DNA from: Aphanomyces cochlioides
Taxonomy: Eukaryota > Oomycota > Saprolegniomycetes > Saprolegniales > Verrucalvaceae
Direction: 5' to 3'
Length of the DNA: 64,000 nt
Assembly: GCA_019828595.1 (NCBI GenBank)
Contig: JAHQRK010000014.1
Coordinates: forward strand, 186,001 to 250,000
Of this stretch, positions 53,665 to 63,472 are shown piece after piece. Within the stretch, counting starts at the first letter, position 1, and every line of letters begins with the position of its first letter. The position numbers were made by a program, and so were the translations under genes. The notes beneath the pieces were generated by a model. That model ran no database searches, was not told the DNA's origin, and saw only the letters and a list, made by a program, of their open reading frames with translations.

Positions 53665-54488
53665 TTACAACCGACTGGGTTGTTGTGAGGCGACCCAGGT
53701 TTGCAACGCAGTCGCGAGTTCTTGAGCGCGACTCTTTTGGATATTGTGACCGCAACCAACTCGTCACAAATGTCCTTTTCAACGATCAGATCGTCAGCAG
53801 CACTCGCAACGAAGAATGGCACTTTGCGGTCGAGCAACTCGTTGACACAGTCCCGAATCACACGGTGGTCTAACGTGCCAGTTCGTAGGACTGAGAAAGC
53901 AATTTCATCGTCGAGGATCGATGGTGGAAAGCCGGTCTCCTTGAGGAATGGACGGAGCTTCCCTATGACTTCTTGTCGGCTTGTAGGCGACTCGGCGATC
54001 AATTTGGCAACGGATTGCAGTCGTTCATACGGTCGTTGGGTATTATGGGCGCGAAAACCAGCAGAGTTGAGCAATATAACACCGTGCATGACTCCTTCAG
54101 CTGCTAGTGCCGCGGCTTGGATGGCGGTATGGCCACCTGTAGAGTGACCCAACAGGAAATTTCGTGCTTGTGGCCGCTTGCGAACGAGGAAGGCCAGCGC
54201 TTCAACTACAGCTGCTACGAACGTCGTGTTATCCAGGTTCCAACCTCCTGCTGTATCGGCGCTGGTGAGGCCGTTGCCCGGCAAGTCGAGGGCGATCAAG
54301 TAGATGGTGTCGCTTACCACAAGAGGAGCGAGGTACTTGAAATCGCGGTGGGATCCAGGGGCACCATGCAACAAGAGCAATGTGTTTGGTGCAGCAGTAG
54401 GACCGTGGCTAACATAGTGAACAGCGTGGCCATTCGCGAGCGTCACGTGATCCTTCACGAAGCCATAAGCACCTCGCTGCTCCGTCAT
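53665..54488 (-). pseudogene. Alpha/beta hydrolase 5 (3'-damaged)
   Basis: ATG at 54488 (MTEQRGAYGFVKDHV). Oxyanion LLHGAPGSHRDF, IALDLPGNGLTS, nucleophile elbow LGHSTGGH and acid region VASAADDLIVEKD are intact. After CDELVAV a deletion of roughly 35 bases shifts the frame, so the catalytic His segment (HNIQKSRAQEL) and the true stop at 53665 lie out of frame. The open frame instead runs on with unrelated residues to about 53520. It is the least damaged of the three minus-strand copies. Confidence 0.78.
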
Positions 54489-54520
54489 GCTTCGTAAAGA
54501 GTTGCGGTAGAGTCGACATC

Positions 54521-54548
54521 CTCTAACCCCTTAACCCCTACACCCCTC
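54521..54548. repeat. C-rich minisatellite cluster 5
   Basis: AACCCCTTAACCCCTACACC... just upstream of the hydrolase 5 start, like clusters 2 and 3 in front of copies 3 and 4. Confidence 0.7.
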
Positions 54549-54611
54549 ATTGACTGTCCGGATACGATGGGATTGACCGGATAAGTGTGAACTTGCTGCC
54601 AAGTTGGAGAA

Positions 54612-55440
54612 ATGCCACCAAGCGAGAAGGAGAAGAAGCAAGTTGTGAAGCTACACAAAGACTTTCTCGACGAGGTGCTGTCGCCCATACTTTATATCCC
54701 ATGCTGATGATAATTGACTTGTAGATTGAAGGGTGTAATCTATTAGAGAGGCAAGGCCAGCAAGGATTTTCATCGCTGGTCAATATTGCCGAGCGTTTGC
54801 CAAGTCTCACAAGTGACAAGTCCAAGCTTGGCATTCTGAACAGCATGGACAGAATCCACGTTCTCATGCAACGAAGGCATTTTGAAGCTTTAGAGAAAAC
54901 GAGCACATATATCAGTCAAGTCATGTATGTCAATCCATGGATTGTAGGTTTTTCATCAATGAATCGTAGCCAGAATTTCTTCGATCGCGTGGAAAACATG
55001 CAGCGAGCTATGGCCACATGCAATGACGTCTTTGCTCGAATTGTACCCTGGCACACGTTCCTCTTTGACTCATCAACTCTTGCGTTAGACTCTGGAGGAA
55101 GGCAATATGTTTCTGGTCGAATTGATGGAATGGATGGAGAACGTCCTCTCCATGTACGAACGAGAATATCCTTTTCATCCGTGTCTCCTCTGATGCATCG
55201 TGCTCACTTTGGTCTTCCTTAACCTTTCTCTCTACAGCAGCGCGGAAGAAACAACTCGGTCAAGGACTAGAATATGCAAATCTCGCCGATCTCCAAACTC
55301 GATATGGTCAATGGATGTCATCCAGTGTACATGGCTACATCAAGGCCAATTACGGTGGCCTTCATGCAATTCCACATAGAAGCTCACTCAAGTTTGTAGT
55401 GTCAACAGTTGTGGATGCGATGGCAAAGCAAAGAGCATAA
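54612..55440 (+). CDS. AIRIM/C1orf109-like ribosome maturation factor (candidate)
   Basis: Five exons (54612-54674, 54725-54924, 54970-55042, 55089-55182, 55238-55440) sum exactly to 210 codons plus stop; introns are 45-55 nt. All-helical protein: MPPSEKEKKQVVKLHKDFLD, LLERQGQQGFSSLVNIAERL, TYISQVIQNFFDRVENM, LVELMEWMENVLSMYEREY, LEYANLADLQTRYGQW. Helix pattern, the LMEWMENV...MYERE / LADL segment and total length resemble AIRIM (C1orf109, about 203 aa), which works with the AFG2-type AAA ATPases in 60S ribosome maturation. The match is from memory and at low identity, so it is a candidate assignment; the gene structure itself is solid. Confidence 0.6.
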
Positions 55441-55542
55441 ACAACAGCCTAAGTAACCAATATGATTCAAAATCGTCTTAAAGCATCAGCTTGGACAAAT
55501 CATGCGATCGAGCCCTACACACATATTCATAAGAGAAATTGA

Positions 55543-57751
55543 TCATGAATAAGTGTACCCGAGTAGTTCACGCGGCACTAATTGACGCATTTCCTCGAGT
55601 GTCGTGCGGGCTAAAGGAGTTGCATGCAATGTGTGGCGTCCAGCTTCATGCACCCGGACGAGTGCGTAGTCGCCCTTTTGAAGAGATACGGATGGAGCAT
55701 TTGCAGCCACCGCTTCAAAGTCTCCAAGAGTTGGGTTCCACAGCATGGATGCATCAGGTGCAACAGCCATGTCTAGAATACACAATTAGTCGACAAACAC
55801 ACGAAGCATATGTACCAGGGAAGACGCAACGCTTGTTAGTGTCTGTGAGGCCTGTGAGGTTGGCAAGTGATCGGCGACTGGGGCCTTGAACGAGAACAAT
55901 ATGGAGTCTGTCTTGATCTTCGACACGATTCTTAGCAGTCACGACTGTATTGTAAGTATCAATAACTTCTGCCAGCCGACGCAACTTGACCGCTTCCTCC
56001 TAGAGCAGAATTCAGGAAACAAGTTTCCAACGTATTGCGTACCACATTGTCCTCCATGCGATGAGCGGCGTGAGTCTTAGCGCGCATCGAGTAAGCAAAC
56101 ATAAAGGCATGGTCAAAGCAGACTTGGCGCATTAGCGAAAGCTATTTGAGGAGTTCATAACATAGTATCCTCGTTGGGTTTACCGTGGCCATGTGTTCTT
56201 CTTCTGTTTCGTCACAAAATCCAGCGATAAAATCCGAGCTGAGAGCGACACCAGGAATAATTGATCTACAAAGCAGCTTAAATCACTTCGCATCATCTGA
56301 ATAGCAGACCGCATGTTGTCAACCAAACTCAAATATGCCTCTCGTGTATATCCACGTCTCATTCGTGCGAGTACCTAAGTTACAAAGTTAGTCGTTATAG
56401 TCCTTTGCAAGCAGTACGTCTGAATGGCCATGTTGGACTGGCATGTGGATAGATTTGCAAATATTGGCACGTTCATTGACAAGATGGAGAACATCATCTG
56501 GGAAATCCTTTGGATGAGGAGACGTGAATCGAATGCGAATTTCTGGGTCCACAGCCGACACACGGTCGAGCAAATCAACAAAGCGGTAACCCTGTCGGTA
56601 TTTAGAACAGAACAGTTTAAACAAAGTTTACCAACGCGTCACGAGCTTTGAACATGTTTTCGAACCCACTCGCAGGTATATACGTACGACCATGCTCTTG
56701 AGCGCCTGGTCAAGAGTTGTTTATATGAGTCGATGTAAAACAATTATACCTTCTGTCTGTTTATCGTGGTATGAGTTGACGTTTTGGCCCAACAACACAA
56801 TTTCACGGACGCCTTGATCACGCAAACTCTTTACGTTATCCACAATGGATGAAACATCACGCGAGCTAGAGCAACAGAGTTAGCCAAGACGACAATTGGA
56901 TAATTTTACCGTTCACGGCCGCGAGTGAATGGAACAATGCAATACGAGCACATATTGTTGCATCCACGCATAATGGACACAAATGCGGCGGGATTTGAAT
57001 CATCTGAGCGAACTGGTGCAATGTCAGCGTAAGTTTCGTCGAGCGAGAGCTAAACAAGCTCGATGAGTACGAGAATCTTTGAGAAAACCTTACTTGGACA
57101 TTCACAGCAGTGTCTTGAGCACCTTGAGTAAGGACGTCGAGCAAGTTAGGTAAGTCGCGGTAAGCATCTGGTCCAACAACCAAATCCACCATTTTATCAG
57201 ACTCCAGGAGCTTTGTCTTCAAGCGTTCCGCCATGCATCCCAAGACACCAACAGTTTGTGTGGGTGTGCCTTTCTTCTGCTTACGCGCCTTGATCTTGTT
57301 TTGCTTGAACACATCAAGACGACGCCAAATCTTTGCTTCAGCGTTTTCGCGGATGGCGCATGTGTTGAGGAGAACAATATCAGCATCGTCACACGTAGGT
57401 TTGTCCGTGTACCTGCCATATAGTATTATCATCACTCGATAGAAAAAGCACATACCCATGCTTGAGCAGGATCGCACGCACGATTTCTGAGTCCGACGAG
57501 TTCATTTGACAGCCGTATGTCTCAATATGAAACGACTTGGTGCACTGAATCTCGTCCAACTCGGTTACGCGCGAGGGCATGTTCATCGTACTTTCTTCCG
57601 TGGGTGCAACCACTTTTTGTTCCTGTGAATCCCGAATAAAGTCCGACAAGCCTGGACCATTAGAAATCGTTGTTCTTGTCACCATTCTTTCCGTCGAGAA
57701 CGCCGCCGCATATCGCTGCACCAACGCGATGGACCGAGAAGAGCGAATCAT
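55543..57751 (-). CDS. CDK5RAP1: CDK5RAP1/MiaB-type tRNA methylthiotransferase
   Basis: Eleven exons (57751-57456, 57412-57094, 57049-56910, 56865-56750, 56705-56632, 56591-56418, 56374-56310, 56265-56184, 56141-56043, 55999-55816, 55772-55543) give 592 codons plus stop; introns are 42-50 nt. N-terminal Arg-rich presequence ([18 protein letters not shown]) suggests mitochondrial import. MTTase domain with three Cys ([30 protein letters not shown]); radical-[21 protein letters not shown] (CxxxCxxC); [35 protein letters not shown]-terminal TRAM domain. It adds the 2-methylthio group to i6A37 of tRNAs using two 4Fe-4S clusters and SAM. It is head-to-head with the MLF-like gene over a shared promoter. 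Confidence 0.93.
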
Positions 57752-57983
57752 GATTGATGTTCCGCGCAACCAATTTTGAAATGGGCCAATGAATTATCCG
57801 GACAATTATCGGATAAACATTCCGTATAAAAGGGTCTTTATCCGGATAGTCTTCATGCAAGTTTATCCGGATAAACGAGTGATCTTTAACCGGATGATAC
57901 AATAAGTTCATGGGACATGGGACGCAGGCTTATGGCAGTTGGAAGATGCAACCTGGTCTCTCAAGCCCATTCTTCGTTTTGCA
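57752..57983. promoter_or_regulatory. Bidirectional promoter with TTATCCGG repeats
   Basis: The 232 bases between CDK5RAP1 (-) and the MLF-like gene (+) contain five variants of a palindromic word: ATTATCCGGACA (about 57796), TTATCGGATAAA, TTATCCGGATAG, TTATCCGGATAAAC and TTAACCGGATGA. GGATA is the core bound by SHAQKYF-type (MybSt1-like) Myb factors in plants; such a factor acting here is inference. Confidence 0.6.
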
Positions 57984-58685
57984 ATGCTAAGCCGAGGATA
58001 CTCAACGACTCGCCATCCGTTCCAGCGCCGCGTGTGGGAAATGCTGCGTCCTTCCAACTGGAACCCAGCCACCGCGTTGGAACACTCGCTTGACGAGTTG
58101 AAGCGGTTGGAAAACTCGGCATGGGCGAGATTGACCATGACTCCACGTGGATGGGATGTGCGTGAATTGATGCACAAGGAAGAAGAGTTTTTCAATGACT
58201 TGCCGCACGAATTTCGTGACACGGACGTAAAGAGTACAAGGCAGCCATTTGCCAACTACTCGTCGAGTTGTGCATTTATCGTGGACAAGGAGGTAAGCAC
58301 AACCTCCACGACACATTAACGTGGGCTATATGCATAGGGGAACCGCATCGAGAGCATTCGCCGTCGGTACGAAGATTCTACAGGGCGGTTGAAGGCCGTG
58401 CACGAACGCAAAATGCCAGGACGGACGCTCGTAACGAAATGGAACCGTGAGACTCCCAACGACGAAGGTGTGCACGAAACAACATGCACGGAAGGTCAGT
58501 GAAGGCAACAATCATTTATGTTCACTTTCTTTGCCGTAGGTTCAGCTGATGACTTTGAAAAATTGTGGGCGGAGACACCATTCGGAGCAGCAGCCAAGCC
58601 AATTGAGTTGGGGACGCCACAAACTAAGGCGGAAGAAACGAAACACAAGACCAAGCAGCAACACCACGAGCAGAAGCACGGCTAG
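57984..58685 (+). CDS. MLF-like protein (candidate)
   Basis: Three exons (57984-58292, 58338-58494, 58540-58685) make 203 codons plus stop. The upstream reading frame opens at a TTG, so the ATG at 57984 (MLSRGYSTTRHPFQRRVWEM) is chosen; its Arg/Ser/Thr-rich start could be a mitochondrial presequence. The central part RIESIRRRYEDSTGRLKAVH, then KMPGRTLVTKWNRE and an acidic DDFEKLWAETPFG, resembles the myeloid leukaemia factor family, with its conserved RxYxDSxGR stretch. The tail is Lys/His/Gln-rich. MLF proteins bind 14-3-3 and chaperones. Identity is low, so the name is tentative; coding is well supported by splicing. Confidence 0.55.
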
Positions 58686-58733
58686 CAAGGTGTTTGCAAT
58701 GCTATAACCTTGATATTGTTCGTAATATATAAT

Positions 58734-61051
58734 CTATGGCTCTTTGATGCTTTCTTTGGCAGTTGGTACGCTGAAAATACTCAAGTAGTCGACCGACTGC
58801 ATGACAAACTCGGCAAAATTCGCTCGCCAGCCTACAAGAAGCACAAGTTGGTCTCTAGCCACAACAAAGTGAGCTCGTACCATGATCAAACGGATTAGAA
58901 ATCGTCGTGCCTTTGGAATTCAAGTAGGAGTACCTCTTCCAGTTGATCTTCTCATTCAGTGTCAAGTTTCTCGCCTGGAAAGATATAAGTCATTACGAAG
59001 AGTGCCGAAATCGACGTACAATGCCACCAAGTTGATCCATGAGCAGTTTGCCAAGGAAGATGCACGTCATGATAGCCCAAAAGATAACGACGACTTCCGG
59101 CAACGAGTCCTTGAGCAAGATTTCCAAGTAGGTATGGCGTGCGGACACATCTAGACAAGAACACGCGTCGGAACTTGCTTGGAGATTGAGATTTCAACGT
59201 ACAGAGAAGGAAGAGCGCCAAGTAGAGAGCGACGACGATCAAATGCAACGAGAGAAAAACGACAAAGAGCCGTTGGTTGCCAAAGCCGACGCAAGTATTG
59301 ATCCAAATGCAATGGTGATCCATGCGACCAACGCAAATTCCACATTGCGCACAGTGTTTTGAGCGCAGTGGCTTGGTCACCAAGCACGTCGAACAGTGCG
59401 ATTGATCCGATGGCGCAAAGCCTGTGGCGGCGCGTTCGAGCATTTTTGGGAAATCCGCTGCAGACGTGTCAACCCGACCAGAATCCCCGCAGATCAAGCA
59501 CATCCATACGACGAGGCAAATGAATTCCATCGAGAGCAAGAGAATGACAAGGACTGCATTGTCCGTCCAAAAGCCAAACGTCACGGAGGATTCTAATCGC
59601 CGTGATAAACGAGGAATTCCATGGCAAGATTTACCAGCGTCGACATAGATCCGATAGCCCAAGCACAAGGAGAAGCCAGCGAGCCAGCCAAACCAGAGCC
59701 CGATAGCAACTTCAGGCTGGCTTTTAAACCAAGTCCAAGCGCGTGACGGACAGCTCGGCGGCTTTTCGGGCTTAATATGACGCAGCTGTTCCTCTTGGTT
59801 TTCTTGGATTTCTACGCAGAGGGGATATCAGAACAATGAATGGCAGAAAGTCAAACCAAAGACAGATCCACGCGTTTGTCGGATGAGCGTCAGGGCAACA
59901 TGGGGAGGAAATGTCTGCTTGGAATGGGCTTTCTTTCCATGTTTATGATTGCGATGCGCCATGGTGCGCATGGAAAGATACAAGGCGAGAAAAAGTCCCG
60001 GAAAAAAGATATACCTGGCCATCAAGGAACATCAAGCATGCTAAAGAGAACAAGAAGGACTTACCAAGGAGCCCACACACAAAGAATCAAGCAGCCAAGC
60101 CACAAGACGGCGTACAACAGCATGACGTGGATGCGCGTGCGCCGAGGCTTTGACAATGACTAGAAAGAATGGTGTCAAAATGAAGACGATGAAAGAAAAG
60201 TACCTTGGACGCTGTTGACCGACTACTTGGAGCCAACAGCATGTTGACGATCGTGTTACGTCGGAGATTGTTGGCTGTTGAGAGCGCCGTGAGTCCTCGG
60301 TCGTCCGATGTGTTGGCCTTTGCGCCATGCGCTAGTAATTTCTTAACGAGAGGCTTGTCGCCGTCGAGGATTGCATGATGCAATGCCGTGCGACCCTACA
60401 AAATGCCCATCAAAACAAAGACGAGAGATCCCAAGCTTACCTCAATGTCTGGAATGTTGGGATCGTGGCCACGCTCCAGCAGATAGTCTATGATTTGTTG
60501 CTTGCCTAGATTCCCCTTGCTGTCAGCAAGAAATGCGCGCGAAAAAATACAGTACCTCCGTCACAAGCCCATTGAAGCACATCTCGCTGCATCAAGCATT
60601 GCCCGCCAACAACAACGTCCAAATCGACTTGAGCTTCAAGAAGATAATGCAATGTCCATAGATGACCTTCGAGGGCGGCGTGGTGCGCGGCAGTATTGCC
60701 GTTAAAATCTTGGTGGAGTAAATTACAGCCCAAATCGACAAGCACTTTGACAGCCAGGACGTTACCAACATGTGCAGCACGAATCAACGGAGTTTCACCC
60801 GTGTTATTTGGCGCATCAATGATCGTCGTCGAGTCTGGCCCGACAAGAGCTGCTTGCTGTGCAAAGAAGTGGAGAATCTCGACATTGCCCCCAACAGCTG
60901 CATAATGCACGGCCGAGTTTTGGTTGGCATCGACAGCAAACGGGCTCACGCGCTGGGCGGCAGCCATTCCCCATATAAGTACCACCAGTGGAAAGTCTCC
61001 TTTGAGCGCGGCATCGTATATGGAGCTTCCTTGGTAGACAATCTGCTCCAT
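58734..61051 (-). CDS. Ankyrin-repeat DHHC palmitoyltransferase (HIP14/Akr1-like)
   Basis: Ten exons (61051-60556, 60505-60441, 60395-60204, 60159-60065, 60014-59857, 59811-59635, 59592-59203, 59150-59020, 58974-58881, 58831-58734) give 631 codons plus stop. N-terminal ankyrin repeats (SAVHYAAVGGNVEILHFF, TPLIRAAHVGNVLAVKVLV, TAAHHAALEGHLWTLHYLL, TALHHAILDGDKPLVKKLL); membrane spans around HVMLLYAVLWLGCLIL, YIFFPGLFLALYLS, VLVILLLSMEFICLVVW and LSLHLIVVALYLALFLL; Cys-rich domain CSTCLVTKPLRSKHCAQCG with the catalytic DHHC in GRMDHHCIWINTCVG. C-terminal NPFDHGWRANFAEF is typical. S-acylates Cys residues of other proteins, mostly at the Golgi. Convergent with the MLF-like gene, 48 bases apart. 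Confidence 0.92.
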
Positions 61052-62155
61052 CGTTCCTCCTTGGACCCCGCGCCGTCGAGGCAATTTATTCGAATAACCG
61101 TCCTTTAAATAATAAAAATATTTTCTCCAAATTATACTTAAAATTTGTAGTAAACATTCAACATTCGTTTAAAAATGCTCAATCCAACAACACTTTTCCA
61201 CACTTGAAACTCACAGCATGAGCTCCAGGACCACTGCGGGAACTGCCGAGGCATCCAAGCAGCCTGGAAAGCTACCAAGCCACACACTGTGATGCGATAT
61301 AACCTAGCATTCCATTTTACTATCAATGGGAAGCACGCAATCCGTTGTCGCGGCTTATTTGCAGTCGTTTCTGGCGTTTCCAGAGCTTGAGGGTTGAAGG
61401 AAGCGCGCAAAATTTCAACACTTGCACGCTAAAAATGCCAAAGCGAGTCGAAAAATCAGCGAAAGCGCGCACATGTATGTCTCTAGATGTCAATGCGGGC
61501 TCCTGGACATGCAGATGAGCATGTTGAAAGGTGAAACCGTGTCGTAAATAACCTCTCACTCGTTTCCACGACGTTCGGATGATTGCAACGTGTGACAGGA
61601 GAATGCAAAGTCAGCCGTTGTGCTAATCGTTGCTCGTCAAGACGGGAGGAGTACAGTATGAAGAATTCACCCAGCAGATGGTTCTCACTGTGCTCGTTGT
61701 GCTCGACAAAGCAGCATAACCATGTGTCGTCCTTGGGCTCATTTCATCCATGGAGCCTGTCTTTGCGAGGGAAATCTCTTCACCGTCAGTGCTGTTTCAT
61801 GAATTTCAAATCGACCAATCATAAGCCATTAAATTTAGAATTTCAGCCAATCATAGTGAATTTTGGATTAATTTCAACCAATTAATTTGCATTATTTGTG
61901 GATTTCACAGTTGGGTATTTATTTCCTTAGTCAAGTATACTTGGCCTTGGGATGATTAATGTATTTTAATAATGTTTAAAAAATGTTTTTCAGGTGGTGA
62001 GAATAATTTTAATTGTTTTAAATAATTGAATTTCACCATTCCGGCATCATCCAGGTGGAAGTGTACTTGGATGTGCAAGATGTAGCATCTGGTCGGTCGA
62101 TGGAGGAACGCTGCGGCGACGTTCAGTTGTGAATTTCCACCCAAGAAGAGCTATC
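61052..62155. promoter_or_regulatory. Divergent promoter region, 1.1 kb
   Basis: Lies between the DHHC gene (-) and the CAX gene (+). No gene. CCAATCA-type boxes occur at about 61815, 61848 and 61878; the 61900-62040 part is AT-rich. Regulatory roles are inferred from position. Confidence 0.45.
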
Positions 62156-63406
62156 ATGATCAAGCGCACGGCGTCGCTCTTTCTCCGCAAGGGAACGAGC
62201 GAAGAAACGGATGAAACCACGAAATTGCTCAAGCAAGCCACCAAGAAAGCGTCGGTCGAAGTTGACCCCGCGACCATCGAAGCGACCCCCGGTAAACGCG
62301 ACCCCACGAAACCCTTGGGCCAAGCGTTGTGGGATATCCTTGTCGGCTCGTACGTCAACTTGCTGCTCGTATTTACGCCATTTGCTATTTGGTCGTACTA
62401 TGCTAAGTGGGGCGACATCCCCGTCTTTGTCTTCAACTTTTTGACCATGATGCCATTGGCGAGCATTCTCGGCGATGCGACTGAAGCTCTTGCATACCAC
62501 ACGGGCGACATGATCGGAGGTCTTGTCAACGCCACATTCGGTAATGCTGTGGAAGTGATCATTGCCATCTTTGCCCTCAAGAGCGGTGAAGTCGCCCTAG
62601 TGCAAAGCTCCCTCATTGGTTCCATGCTTTCTAACATGCTCCTCGTCCTCGGCTCATGCTTTATTGCTGGCCATGTTGGCGGTGCCCAAGTGTCGGAATT
62701 CAGTGCTGAAGGTGCTTCCGTCAACATGTCGCTCTTGTTTGTGTCGAGTTTTGCCATGCTGGTACCTTCCTACTACCACTACAGCCAGGGCACGCCAAGT
62801 GCTGAAACAAACGCTGCTGTCTTGGGTCTTTCGCATATCTCTGCGCTCTTCCTCATCCTCATGTACCTGTTGCTCATGCTGTACCAACTCGTCACTCATC
62901 GCCCTGCCGAAGTTGAAAAGGACGAAGATGAAGAAGAACCAGAATTGAGCTTCTACGGCTCGCTCTTCGTGTTGCTCTTGATGACGGTTCTTGTTTCGAT
63001 CTTTTCGGAATTCCTCGTCTCTTCCGTTGATGGCTTCACTGAAAGTGCCAACATCCCCAAGCCATTTGTTGGTATTGTGTTGCTTCCCATTGTCGGTAAT
63101 GCTGTCGAACACATCACGGCCATCAAAGTTGCCCTGAAGAACAACATGGAGCTTGCTTTGGGCGTCGCTGTCGGATCAGCCACCCAAATTTCTCTCTTTG
63201 TCGTTCCCGTGTGTGTCGTCGCTGGCTGGCTTTTGGATCAACCCATGTCGTTGGCTTTCAACGCTTTTGAAGCCATCACGTATGTCGTTGCGAGCGTTGT
63301 TGTATACGTTGTCGTTGCCGATGGCAAGAGCAACTGGCTAGAAGGAGCCATGTTGATTGTGCTTTACTGTTTGGTCGGTGTTGCTTTGTTGTACATCAAC
63401 ATCTAG
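62156..63406 (+). CDS. CAX-type Ca2+/H+ exchanger
   Basis: 416 residues from the ATG at 62156 (MIKRTASLFLRKG); the frame opens nine codons earlier only at GTG. Cytosolic basic N-terminus, then 11 membrane spans in two halves. The two alpha repeats are clear: GNAVEVIIAIFALKSGEV followed by GSMLSNMLLVLG (residues about 135-175), and GNAVEHITAIKVALKNN followed by GSATQISLFVVP. An acidic loop (EVEKDEDEEEPE) between the halves is typical of vacuolar cation/proton antiporters. Moves Ca2+ into the vacuole against H+. Intron-less with strong codon bias, suggesting high expression. Confidence 0.95.
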   Translation: MIKRTASLFLRKGTSEETDETTKLLKQATKKASVEVDPATIEATPGKRDPTKPLGQALWDILVGSYVNLLLVFTPFAIWSYYAKWGDIPVFVFNFLTMMPLASILGDATEALAYHTGDMIGGLVNATFGNAVEVIIAIFALKSGEVALVQSSLIGSMLSNMLLVLGSCFIAGHVGGAQVSEFSAEGASVNMSLLFVSSFAMLVPSYYHYSQGTPSAETNAAVLGLSHISALFLILMYLLLMLYQLVTHRPAEVEKDEDEEEPELSFYGSLFVLLLMTVLVSIFSEFLVSSVDGFTESANIPKPFVGIVLLPIVGNAVEHITAIKVALKNNMELALGVAVGSATQISLFVVPVCVVAGWLLDQPMSLAFNAFEAITYVVASVVVYVVVADGKSNWLEGAMLIVLYCLVGVALLYINI

Positions 63407-63472
63407 ATCAACTAAATGCCCATCAATTTAGCCATTCTTTAGCATTTCTAGCGCCATGATCGAACTGACAGT

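Noticed and set aside
53520..54488. 322-aa hydrolase 5 as an intact gene
   Set aside because: After residue about 235 the frame leaves the family sequence. The His segment and family stop lie out of frame after a deletion, so it is treated as broken.
49247..54548. Interstitial telomere sequence
   Set aside because: The words (ACCCCTAC, ACCCCTTA) are irregular and do not match a steady TTTAGGG or TTAGGG array, so they were called minisatellites.
55751..57477. Several separate short genes at 55.5-57.8 kb
   Set aside because: All pieces join through 42-50-nt introns into one CDK5RAP1/MiaB protein with motifs in the right order.
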